From: Xenopus tropicalis
Taxonomy: Eukaryota > Chordata > Amphibia > Anura > Pipidae
Direction of reading: 5' to 3'
NCBI RefSeq assembly: GCF_000004195.4
Contig: NC_030677.2
Span: forward strand, 42,595,142 to 42,659,141
DNA: 64,000 bases
A program made the translations under genes and the position numbers. Below the pieces are notes generated by a model. It ran no database searches and was not told the origin of the DNA. It saw only the letters and a program-made list of their open reading frames with translations. This document shows positions 25,601-34,819 of the stretch, piece by piece (position 1 is the first letter of the stretch; the number at the start of each line of letters is the position of its first letter).

Positions 25601-28600
25601 GGTGCCAAAACCCAGAGGCACATTTCCATTCAGTAAAGGTTTTGTGTTTGTATGTGCTCCTCTATTAGTTGCATTTTGTGCTTATATACAGTGGCTTGCA
25701 AAAGTATTCGGCCCCCTTGAACTTTTCCACATTTTGTCACATTACAGCCACAAACATGAATCAATTTTATTGGAATTCCACGTGAAAGACCAATACAAAG
25801 TGGTGTACACGTGAGAAGTGGAACGAAAATCATACATGATTCCAAACATTTTTTACAAATAAATAACTGCAAAGTGGGGTGTGCGTAATTATTCAGCCCC
25901 CTTTGGTCTGAGTGCAGTCAGTTGCCCATAGACATTGCCTGATGAGTGCTAATGACTAAATAGAGTGCACCTGTGTGTAATCTAATGTCAGTACAAATAC
26001 AGCTGCTCTGTGACGGCCTCAGAGGTTGTCTAAGAGAATATTGGGGGCAACAACACAATGAAGTCCAAAGAACACACCAGACAGGTCAGGGATAAAGTTA
26101 TTGAGAAATTTAAAGCAGGCTTAGGCTACAAAAAGATTTCCAAAGCCTTGAACATCCCACGGAGCACTGTTCAAGCGATCATTCAGAAATGGAAGGAGTA
26201 TGGCACAACTGTAAACCTACCAAGACAAGGCCGTCCACCTAAACTCACAGGCCAAACAAGGAGAGCGCTGATCAGAAATGCAGCCAAGAGGCCCATGGTG
26301 ACTCTGGACGAGCTGCAGAGATCTACAGCTCAGGTGGGGGAATCTGTCCATAGGACAACTATTAGTCGTGCACTGCACAAAGTTGGCTTTATGGAAGAGT
26401 GGCAAGAAGAAAGCCATTGTTAACAGAAAACCATAAGAAGTCCCGTTTGCAGTTTGCCACAAGCCATGTGGGGGACACAGCAAACATGTGGAAGAAGGTG
26501 CTCTGGTCAGATGAGACCAAAATGGAACTTTTTGGCCAAAATGCAAAACGCTATGTGTGGCGGAAAACTAACACTGCACATCACTCTGAACACACCATCC
26601 CCACTGTCACATATGGGGGGGCAGCTTCATGCTCTGGGGGGGCTTCTCTTCAGCAGGGACAGGGAAGCTGGTCAGAGTTGATGGGAAGATGGATGGAGCC
26701 AAATACAGGGCAATCTTGGAAGAAAACCTCTTGGAGTCTGCAAAAGACTTGAGACTGGGGCGGAGGTTCACCTTCCAGCAGGACAACGACCCTAAACATA
26801 AAGCCAGGGCAACAATAGAATGGTTTAAACCAAAACATATCCATGTGTTAGAATGGCCCAGTCAAAGTCCAGATCTAAATCCAATGGAGAATCTGTGGCA
26901 AGATCTGAAAACTGCTGCTCACAAACGCTGTCCATCTAATCTGACTGAGCTGGAGCTGTTTTGCAAAGAAGAATGGGCAAGGATTTCAGTCTGTAGATGG
27001 GCAAAGCTGGTAGAGACATACTCTAAAAGACTGGCAGCTGTAATTGCAGCAAAAGGGGGTTCTACAAAGTATTGACTCAGGGGGCTGAATAATTACGCAC
27101 ACCCCACTTTGCAGTTATTTATTTGTAAAAAATGTTTGAAATCATGTATGATTTTCGTTCCACTTCTCACGTGTACACCACTTTGTATTGGTCTTTCACG
27201 TGGAATTCCAATAAAATTGATTCATGTTTGTGGCTGTAATGTGACAAAATGTGGAAAAGTTTTGCAAGCCACTGTACGTTGCAGAATAAGAAGCAAGGTG
27301 CAAAATGCAGATTTCTCTGGTGCAAAGGAGCCCCTGGTTTACTCCTATCCTGAACAGATGGCAATTGCTGGGTGCCCTTTGCATTTTATGCCTATAGGCA
27401 TTATAATATATATTGGACAATAAGGTTAATTTTTAATTGTGTCTAATACTGCAAATGTAAACAAAAGCTAATATTTGATATTTGTTGACAGGGTTGGGAT
27501 GAGCTGGCAGGACACCAGGGAAAAGCCTGATGGGCTCTGCTCTTCGTGAGCCCCGCCGACCCAGGCCCGATCTGAAGCATTGGCCCTCCTCCCCCAACCT
27601 CCCTCCCCTGATCGCGGCAATGCTGGTTGGCTCATAAATTGTTGTTACACTACTGCAAGTTTCAATCAATCAGTTATTATTATTTATTATTAACACAATG
27701 TTATTATTATTCATTTACAGTGCAGTGCAATTAAAGGGTGTTTTCATATACATTACATACAAAATTAAAGCTGATAACTGATACAAAAGGTAAAGAAAGC
27801 TCTGCTGTCTCAAAACAGTTCCTGAGATATATATATGTATACACACACACACACACACACACACAGATAGATATAAATATATATAAAAGAACTGTATTGA
27901 CACCATTTATTTTCCCAAGGTCCTTTAGAGAGAATGCAATGATGCCCATCTGGGAATAAGCAGCAAGTGGAAGGTAAAAAAGATTTTGGGTAAATTCCAC
28001 TCATACCTATTGAAGTTCTGGCTTCCATCAGAGCGCCTCTGAAAAACAGTCCAGCCTCCTCCCTCAGACATATCACAAAAAGCATAGAATGAATCTGTGC
28101 TCTGCAAAGGCTTTATCTTGTAGAATGCACTCTGCTTATGTCCATCATTATAGATCTCTGCACAATCTGCACCAAGACAAAACAATTTATTGCTAATTAT
28201 GCAACTTCAATACTTCATATAAACCCAACTATTTCTGTTAGCTGTGTATCTATTAATGTTCTGTTGATATTTATACAGTTAACAGAGCATATATGTATTT
28301 ACACAGAACTGCAGAAATATCAGTACAGGTATAGGATCTATTATCCCGGATAAGGGATCCTTCTGTAATTTGGCTGTCCATATCTTAAATTTGCTAAAAA
28401 ATATTTAAACATAAAAACCCAGTAGCACTGTTTTGCCACCAAAATAGATTCACACAGATTAGTTGCCATCAAGTAAAAGTAGTGTTTATTATACAGAGAA
28501 AAATAATTTTCTGTAGAATCTGTGGGAGATGACCTTCTTGTGGTTTGGAGCTTCCTGAATAATATGTTCCCGGATAAAGGATCCAAAATCTTTACTATAT

Positions 28601-31600
28601 ACCAGTATGGGATCCATTATCCAGAAAACAGTTATCCTGAAAGCTTTTAATTATGAAAAGGCCATCTCCCACAGACTCCATTTTAATCAAATAATTAAAA
28701 ATGTAAAAAATGATTTACTTTTTCTTTGTAGTAATAAAACAATTCCTTGTACTTGATCCCAACTGATTATTTTTTAGCAGACTTAAGGTACAGAGATACA
28801 AATTATGAAAAGACCACTTATTTGTAAAATCCTGGGTCCCGAGCATTCCCATACCACCCAAACCTGTAGTAGATATTATGCAGGCTTATGGGAAAATATT
28901 AAGGATTGGGGAAAATAACAATGGTGGATTAGTCGACATTTTGAAGAAATGAGTCAAGGAAGCAAATATAATATAAGATAAAACAATAATAATGGAGTAT
29001 GCTACAATTTAAGAATTTATATGAGTCTGTAACCTGCGTAAACCCTTTTTTCTGCCAGATTAATAACTCTGTTTTCATCTCCTCGGTCCATTAACTGAAG
29101 TTCCTTTTCTTGGAGCAGATTCTGAATTTTTATTTGTTGCACTTTCACCTGATTCTCCAAAAGTCTCACTTGCGCCTGTAGCCGTAGCTGTTCTTGAAGG
29201 CAGCTCTCCAGCGCCTAGGAGACAGAGAATATGGAATGTTTCCGAAATATGGGTCATGTAAGAAAGCATTTTATTAACATTTACCTGAAATTTGAAGAGA
29301 TGTATTCACATCATTTCGCAAAAATAACACAAAAACAGGGATTGGATCTTTCAAACCAATGGAGATATCTAACCAGGTCCAATCATGTAAAATCACTCTT
29401 TACACATCTTAATAAAAATTGAGGGATACTTTTCATAACTATTTATCTGAGTCAGCATATGGCTTATCACAGGCATTATGAGCATAAGCTCACAAACAGA
29501 GACATCATAGTTTATTCTCATATGTAAGAGTGGTAGAGCTGCCATATTGCTTGGTTCAGCTGCATTCTCCAGACAACAACAACAACCCCTATATGGGCAC
29601 AGTTGTTTCTGAAGTCTAAGGAACATGCTTTTGCCAATACATTAAAGGGAATGTTCACCTTTAGCAAAGTCCTACCAGAGTTCTTCTAAAGAAGAACTTT
29701 ACCCATTACAATCAGTTGACACATGCCTTCTTTATTAATTAAAATAAGTCGCTTACCCCAAGCAGATGCAACTGCTGTGAAGTATTTTGCAGCCACAACA
29801 AGCAAAGCCTACATATTTAACACTGTTTAAGAAAAAGATATATATGTAAAAATGAGGTAAATAACATTTTCTATGTAAGCTTTTTGGGCTGGCTTTGATT
29901 GAAAACAGAAAGAACAAGCTGTACTTGTAAAGTACATTCCTTTACCAAACTATATCATACCGGGAACTGGAAGATAAATACGAAGCAGCTGCACTCAAAC
30001 TTGGCATCTAATTATTAAGAAGAAATGCTAACTTCATCACATCCAGTTCTGTTCTATCCAAGAGCAAATAGTAATACACTGTTTACGCATAACATTTAAG
30101 GTTGTTATGTGATTATTGTGATTCACTAGCTGAGCACAAAACTTCAAAAATGAGGAAACAATGCACCATTAATTCTAACTAGAAGGAAATCCAGTAATTG
30201 TTTGGACCATGCAGAGACAGCCATTGCTGCTTCCATCATAGGCTAATGGTTATAACTGGCAATAGAGACCTTCAGTGGGTGCATTGTCATCCAGTACAAG
30301 TGACTGACCCAGAGATACAGAGGTGCAGGCACATTCAGGCCTCGGTACTGGTTTTGTGAGATTGCAATAGTGTTCCACCTGCTAGTTTTCTTAGAAGGGA
30401 TCTCAAGGATACAAATTATACAGTTTGTTTGGAAATGAATAAATAGTATTAAACAATTTGTCTGCGTGAAACCAAATGAAAAAAGTTTTTTGTAGTCTTA
30501 GTTCCATAATTTAATGAAAAAGTAAAGAGACATAACAATTTGGGGCTGATTTACTAATCCACGAATCCGAACCCCGAATGGGAAAAAATCGTATTGGAAA
30601 CAAACATTTTGCGACTTTTTTTGTAATTTTTTCGTCACCGTTGTGACTTTTTCGTAGCCATTATGACTTTCGTGCATTGTCGCGACTTTTGCATAGCCAT
30701 TATGACTTTCGAGAATTGTCGCGACTTTTGCATAGCCATTACGACTTTCGCCAATTGTCGCGACTTTTTCGTATTGAGCGCTCGAAAAATCTGCGCGAAT
30801 TCGCGAAAAAGTCGCAAAATACCGATCATTATGAAAAAAATGCATTTGAACGCTTTTCGGGTGTTCGTGGATTAGTAAATGTGCCCCTTTATGTAGAGAC
30901 TTAAGTATGCCCCATTTAATTTATAAACATAGCAGATGGTGTTTTCCCCTTCATAGTATTCACCATTAAACCAATACAACTTTATACTCCATTAAATTTA
31001 CAGGAAAATTAGACAACAGAGAAAAACTTGGGAGTAAAAAGCAACTTTTATAAGAACATTATCCTGGAGTCTTTGCAGATTTATACACTGTAAACTGACT
31101 GCCCATTTTATTTTAATTTCTGCCTTCCTCCAATCAGGTGGGACTTGTGTGTGGGGCAGATATACGGGTATTGGATGCATTATCTCAGAATGTTCCGAAT
31201 TATGGATAGACCATCTCCCATAGACTCCATTATAAGCAAATAATTCAAAATTTTCAAATTGATTTCCTTTTTCTCTGCAATAATACATCAGAAGCTTGTA
31301 CTTGATCCAAGTTAAGATATTATTAATCCTTATTTTAGTCAAAACAATCCTATTTGATTTAATTTATGTTTAAATGATTTTTTAGACTTAAAGGAGAAGG
31401 AAAGGTAAAAACTAAGTAAGCTTTATCAAAAAGGTCTATGTAAATACAACCATAAGCACTCACAGAAACACTGTCAAAAGAAACACTGGATTTCTTGTCT
31501 CATTTTTTGTAAAAAAAAACTCACAAACTACTTAAAATGGCAGCTGCAATCTTAAACAAACAGAGGTAGCTTCTAGGGCTCTTTACTCAGGTATGGTAAA

Positions 31601-32116
31601 GCTTTCTGCAGAATAGAAATAATGTTCTAGGTGGCTCTAATGTGGTGACTCTATTGGCAGTAAAATGCTAAAATGACTTTCCTTCTCCTTTAAGGTATGG
31701 AGATCGAAATTACAGAAAGACCCCTTATCCGGAAAACCCCAGGTCCTGAGCATTCTTGATGACATGTCCCAAACCTGTATTATCAATGTTCTTTGTGAAC
31801 TGCTGCACTGAAGGCAAATATATCCTATATATAATTAGGGTTTAAATTCACTTTCACAAGAAGTTTTGCAAATGAGAATCGGTGCACATCAGTGTGGTAG
31901 GTATGGTGAAAGTGGAGGTTATTGGGGTTTAAGTGCTGTGTTCAATGGTGCCCTTTATGACAATTTTATAAAGAGGTCCATAGGCCTCTAAATAAGTGGC
32001 ACTTCTGCCTTGCAGCGCATGGGTCCTGACTTCCATAGTTGTTAACTTACCAAGCTAGGTGAACCAAAGAGAGCCATAATGACAGCCATATACGGTAAAA
32101 AGCATGAATGTTTCAT
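19472..32116 (-). CDS. fgl1: fibrinogen-like protein 1 (complete, 7 coding exons)
   Basis: Coding exons in transcript order: 32116-32051, 29214-29034, 28166-28007, 24868-24771, 23207-23119, 20946-20759, 19631-19472. All introns are GT-AG, phases are consistent, and the total is 942 nt (313 aa plus stop); human FGL1 is 312 aa. Residues 1-22 are a signal peptide, about 24-70 an amphipathic coiled coil, and 83-313 a fibrinogen-related domain with C84/C113 and C249/C262 as the expected disulfides and the acidic [11 protein letters not shown] calcium-site region. FGL1 is a liver-secreted factor and LAG-3 ligand; that role is family knowledge. Differences from remembered human FGL1: predicted N-glycosylation sequons NWT (N137) and NLS (N229), and Gln238 where human has Trp. 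The neighbour is pcm1, head to head, matching vertebrate synteny. The start ATG is the first in the exon and opens a hydrophobic leader; in-frame M10 and M14 are weaker alternatives. Confidence 0.96.
19805..20179. mobile_element. foldback MITE in fgl1 intron (TTTACTAA family)
   Basis: Left GGGGTTCATTTACTAACC, right TTTTAGTAAAACTGCC, preceded by TTA (19802-19804) and followed by TTA (20180-20182). The arms are worn (GTGACTTTT repeats). Confidence 0.7.
20180..20396. mobile_element. short T2-like foldback MITE
   Basis: TTAAAGGAGAACGATACCCC at the left mirrors GGGGGTATATTTCTCTTGTG near the right end, with GGGTGCTAAAAGCCC / GGGCTTTTAGCGCCC inside. It lies in the last fgl1 intron and abuts another foldback at 19805-20179. 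Confidence 0.75.
20759..20946 (-). CDS. fgl1: fgl1 exon: calcium-site region
   Basis: A 188-nt exon beginning [17 protein letters not shown], with [20 protein letters not shown] and GGWWFNR. It carries the acidic calcium-binding loop and C249. Gln replaces the aromatic residue usually found before DRDND. Another difference is a predicted NLS sequon at N229. Confidence 0.96.
21525..21968. mobile_element. T2/Kolobok-like MITE in fgl1 intron
   Basis: Left TTAAAGGTGTGGTTCACATT, right CAAAGGTGAACAACCCCTTT then TTAA. It is full length (444 bp) and noncoding. Confidence 0.88.
22440..22918. mobile_element. T2-like MITE (TTAAAGGAG subfamily) in fgl1 intron
   Basis: Ends TTTCCTACTCCTTTAA on the right. 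The interior (AAATAGCAGCTGCCATTTTA, ATTTACATAGACCTTTCTGA) matches, on the other strand, the element at 31388-31694. A purine-rich insert (22636-22700) enlarges this copy. The left limit is approximate. Confidence 0.7.
23119..23207 (-). CDS. fgl1: fgl1 exon: fibrinogen domain, part 3
   Basis: An 89-nt exon encoding [20 protein letters not shown] and [10 protein letters not shown], matching the LKIDLADFEKNSRYAQYKNF region of human FGL1. Acceptor TTTTAG, donor GAG/GTAATC. Confidence 0.94.
24771..24868 (-). CDS. fgl1: fgl1 exon: fibrinogen domain, part 2
   Basis: A 98-nt exon encoding [12 protein letters not shown] and [14 protein letters not shown], the conserved GEFWLGN-type core of fibrinogen domains. 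It creates an NWT sequon at N137 where the human protein has GWK. Confidence 0.95.
25124..25584. mobile_element. long foldback MITE in fgl1 intron (TTTACTAA family)
   Basis: GGGGCTGATTTACTTACCCA at the left mirrors GGGTTAGTAAATCAGCCCC at the right. About 200-bp arms (TACGAAAGTTGCGTAAAAAG, GGATCCAATACGATTTTTGC and their complements) are nearly perfect, giving a single hairpin of about 460 nt if transcribed. Confidence 0.9.
25689..27274 (+). mobile_element. Tc1/mariner transposon, about 1.59 kb, decayed
   Basis: Begins CAGTGGCTTGC and ends GCAAGCCACTG, flanked by TA on both sides (25687-25688 and 27275-27276). The inverted repeats are long, about 200 bp (25689-25903 and 27078-27274), as in the IR/DR group of Tc1 elements. 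The left repeat has 18 bp near its outer end that the right one lacks. The interior encodes a Tc1 transposase split by two frameshifts. The copy sits in fgl1 intron DNA in the opposite orientation to fgl1. Confidence 0.95.
26058..27075 (+). pseudogene. Tc1-like transposase with two frameshifts
   Basis: Three consecutive frames give one transposase: 26058 to about 26390 (helix-turn-helix domain, [20 protein letters not shown] and [17 protein letters not shown]), about 26390-26620 (first catalytic Asp in LWSDETK), and about 26620-27075 (second Asp in FQQDNDPKH, Glu in [10 protein letters not shown]). The DDE triad is intact, but one shift falls near 26,390 and one in a G-run near 26,615, so no full enzyme can be made. 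Normal family length is about 340 aa. Confidence 0.93.
27840..27865. repeat. (CA)n microsatellite in fgl1 intron
   Basis: About 12 CA units after a TATATATGTATA tract. Confidence 0.95.
28007..28166 (-). CDS. fgl1: fgl1 exon: start of fibrinogen domain
   Basis: A 160-nt exon that begins the fibrinogen-related domain with the DCAEIYNDG motif and contains the hallmark [15 protein letters not shown]. The split Arg codon (AG/G) leads into the next exon. Donor GTATGA, acceptor GGTGCAG. Confidence 0.96.
28323..28870. repeat. two adjacent copies of the GTACAGGTA-family repeat in fgl1 intron
   Basis: The first copy starts GTACAGGTATAGGATCTATT. The second starts near 28,602 (CCAGTATGGGATCCATTATC) and ends AAACCTGTA. 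They are read in opposite body orientation (GAAGATCCAAAA versus AGGCCATCTCCCACAGACTC). Noncoding. Confidence 0.75.
29034..29214 (-). CDS. fgl1: fgl1 exon: coiled-coil linker region
   Basis: A 181-nt exon encoding residues 23-82. It begins [10 protein letters not shown] and continues with a heptad-rich Q/L/E/K helix, then the conserved [11 protein letters not shown] segment (human DKGDENTVIDL). C27 is the cysteine that probably links subunits. The acceptor is CCTAG and the donor is CAG/GTTACA, a slightly weak site. Confidence 0.93.
30542..30887. mobile_element. foldback MITE in fgl1 intron (TTTACTAA family)
   Basis: GGGGCTGATTTACTAATCCA / TGGATTAGTAAATGTGCCCC termini. The interior has tandem GTCGCGACTTTTGCATAGCC-type units. 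Confidence 0.88.
31161..31780. mobile_element. GTACAGGTA-family MITE interrupted by a T2 MITE
   Basis: The left half (GGGTATTGGATGCATTATCT, CCATCTCCCATAGACTCCAT) and right half (GGTATGGAGATCGAAATTAC, GAAAGACCCCTTATCCGGAA) belong to one common Xenopus repeat also seen at 13171-13870, 28323-28870 and 50849-51164. The halves are split by a T2 MITE at 31388-31694 that sits exactly at a TTAA of this repeat (GACTTAAGGTATGG). Confidence 0.85.
31388..31694. mobile_element. T2-like MITE nested in another repeat
   Basis: TTAAAGGAGAAGGAAAGG at the left and CCTTCTCCTTTAA at the right. It is inserted at TTAA of the surrounding GTACAGGTA-family repeat, duplicating TTAA. Confidence 0.88.
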
Positions 32117-32126
32117 CTTGAGGAAT
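32051..32126 (-). CDS. fgl1: fgl1 exon with start codon and signal peptide
   Basis: An acceptor (ATTTCCAG) precedes a 10-nt 5' UTR and the ATG at 32116-32114. The coding part gives 22 residues, beginning [10 protein letters not shown] and ending GSPSL, a typical short hydrophobic leader. The donor is GTAAGT at 32050. The acceptor implies at least one noncoding exon further upstream (higher coordinates). Confidence 0.9.
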
Positions 32127-32234
32127 CTGGAAATATAAAGTAACATGATAAATAGTACTGATACAAAAATGAATCAGAAGGAAATAAAGGATATCTGCAA
32201 AGTTAAATTATCATTTAAGCCATGTGGCAAATTT

Positions 32235-32436
32235 TAGGGTGAAGACACACAGAGCTACTGGTAGCAGCTACTTGTTGTGGCTACTAAAATAGACAATGCT
32301 GATCATTTACTGATAATTGTCTCTACATGTTTTAGCAGAGGCAGTTCTCTGTATTGTCTATACCTGGGGATTTTCTGGCGTTTAGTAGCCATGACAAGTA
32401 GCTGCTACTAAGTAGCTCTGTGTGTCTTCAACCTTG
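32235..32436. mobile_element. short foldback MITE just upstream of fgl1 start exon
   Basis: AGGGTGAAGACACACAGAGC mirrors GCTCTGTGTGTCTTCAACCT, with inner arms GTAGCAGCTACTTGT / ACAAGTAGCTGCTAC. About 200 bp, located 110 bp from the acceptor of the ATG exon. Confidence 0.8.
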
Positions 32437-33216
32437 TTGTAATCTGAGTAGGAAAGGCCAAATAGAGAGACCCACCAGGCCAAATCACAATTGCACACAA
32501 TAACTGAAACAAACAAAGGCATGCACTAAAAGACTTGGGGAGGCATAATTATCAAAATTTAAAATTTTTCATTTTCAAGGTTAAAAAAAAAAAATCTAAA
32601 ATGTCTGCTTATAACATTCCAGGTACACTAGGCCCTATGTACCCTAGTCTCTATTCTTCTGGGTCCCTAACTGGAAGAGTACCATTGGGAATATGGTCCC
32701 ACTTGCCCTCCTCCTTGGAGCCTCAGCTGCTCATCTCTCTACCCTGTCACTAACTCTTCCCAACTGCAGTGAGCCTCAACAAATCTCACCTATCACTATC
32801 CCACCTAATCTATCCTGCCAGTTACCCTACTGATTTGGCCTACCTCAGGCTCCCTGGTATCATGCACTATCCCCTATTGGCCAAGGAGGGGGTGGCTCAC
32901 TGTACCTACTCTTATATAGCTTTTCTTGAGGATTTCTCTTCCCAACACTGACACCTGGTAGCTGAACCGGAAACTATAATGATTACAATAAAGACATTTT
33001 CCCAGTCCTTACATTCTAGAGTTAGTAGCTAGAAGAATCATTAAGCTAGTATTCTTTACTAAATGACTGCACTCCTATTGACATTTTATTATTTATTCCT
33101 TGAAGGGGTGGTCCACCTTTAAGTTAACTTTTAGTATGTTATAGAATTGGCAATTCTAAGCAACTTTTCAATTGGTCTTCATTACTTTTTTTAGTTAATT
33201 TTGTTATTTATTTGCT

Positions 33217-33334
33217 CAGTGATCCCCAACCAGGGGTTCATGACCAAAATGTTACTCACCACTCTCTTTGATGTTGCTCCCAGTGGCCTCAAAGTAGAGT
33301 TTGGCTTACAAGTAAAAAAGGTTGGGGATCCCTG
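33217..33334. mobile_element. hAT MITE (GATCCCCAACC family), internally deleted copy 2
   Basis: Both termini are present (CAGTGATCCCCAACC, GGTTGGGGATCCCTG) but the length is only 118 bp. It is inserted in the left half of a T2-like MITE. No clear 8-bp duplication is seen. Confidence 0.85.
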
Positions 33335-33483
33335 TTTTAACTCCTTGCAGCTTTCAAATGGGGGTAACAAGAAAAAATGTATACATCTCTGCACAGACTC
33401 ACCCCTTCTTATATGCTCTCACAATATCCAGGAAACAGGTTAGAGATGGGTGCTGCCCATATTCATGCAGTGCTCCACTGCCA

Positions 33484-34605
33484 TAACATCATGGGAAAAA
33501 GGTTGCACTCCTTTCTCTAAAAAAATTATACTTTATTCCATTAAATTTAACAACATAGATAGCTGCTGGGAAGCAAACAGTCTGAAGAGTTTCGGGAAGA
33601 ACCCTTAATCATAGGCTCTATTATGACATAGTTACATAGTTACATAGGGTTGAAAAAAGACCAGAGTCCATCAAGTTCAACCCATCCAAGTAAACCCAGC
33701 GCCCACAAACCCACACCTACCAATCTATACACTCACATACATAAACTATACATACAACCACTAATACTAACTGTAGATATTAGTAACACAATAGCCTTGG
33801 ATATTCTGATTGATCAAGAACTCATCCAGGCCCCTCTTAAAGGCATTAACAGAATCTGCCATTACCACATCTCTAGGAAGGGCATTCCATAACCTCACTG
33901 CCCTCACCGTGAAAAACCACCTACGCTGTTTCAAATGGAAGCTCCGTTCCTCTAATCTAAAGGGGTGACCTCTGGTGCATTGATTGTTTTTATAGGAAAA
34001 AAGAACACCCCCCATCTGCCTATAATCCCCTCTAATGTACTTGTACAGAGTAATCATGTCCCTTCGCAAGCGCCTATTTCCAGAGAAAACAACCCCAACC
34101 TCGACAGTCTAACCTCATAGTTTAAATCTTCCATCCCCTTTACCAGTTTAGTTGCACGTCTTTGCACTCTCTCCAGCTCATTAATATCCTTCTTAAGGAC
34201 TGGAGCCCAAAACTGCACTGCATACTCAAGGTGAGGCCTTACCAGGGACCTATAAAGGGGCAAAATTATGTTCTCATCCCTTGAGTCAATGCCCTTTTTT
34301 ATACAAGACAGCACTTTATTTGCTTTAGTAGCCACAGAATGACACTGCCTGGAATTAGACAACTTGTTATCTACAAAAACCCCTAGATCCTTCTCCATTA
34401 AGGAAACCCCCAACACACTACCATTCAGTAGATAGTTCGCGTTTATATTATTTCTACCAGTGCATAACTTTGCACTTATCAACATTGAACCTCATTTTCC
34501 AGTTTGCTTCAGGCTGTCTGCTTCCCAGCAGCTATCTATGTTTTTATATTTAATCGAATAAAGTATAATTTTTTTAGAGAAAGGAGTGTGACCTTTTCCC
34601 CATGG
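33484..34605. mobile_element. foldback element carrying the CR1 fragment in its loop
   Basis: About 95 bp at 33484-33582 is the inverted repeat of 34508-34604: CTTTCTCTAAAAAAATTATA and CATAGATAGCTGCTGGGAAG occur in one arm, their complements in the other, with few mismatches. The CR1 fragment fills the loop. The composite from 33,363 to 34,605 is flanked by TTTCAAATGGG (33352-33362 and 34606-34616), possibly a target duplication. The superfamily is not identified. Confidence 0.75.
33630..34507 (-). mobile_element. CR1-like LINE, 3' fragment
   Basis: On the minus strand two overlapping frames read the C-terminal part of a CR1 reverse transcriptase: MEKDLGVFVDNKLSNSRQCH, LPLYRSLVRPHLEYAVQFWA, ELERVQRRATKLVKGMEDLN, then FFTVRAVRLWNALPRDVV. 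One frameshift lies near 34,060. The 3' end at the left is the tandem ATAGTTAC motif (33626-33650) typical of CR1. The 5' part is missing. It sits inside a foldback element. Confidence 0.9.
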
Positions 34606-34819
34606 TTTCAAATGGGAGTCGCTGACCCCAGCACCCAGAAAACTATTGTTGTGTGAGGCTACAGTTTTATTGTTATTGTTACTTTTCTTAACTTATTTTT
34701 GTATTCAGGTCCTCTCCTATTCATATACCAGTCTCTCATTTAAACCACTCCCTGGTTGCTAAGGAAGGTAATTTGGACCCTAGCAACCAGATAGCTCCTC
34801 AGAATATTAAGCTCTACAT

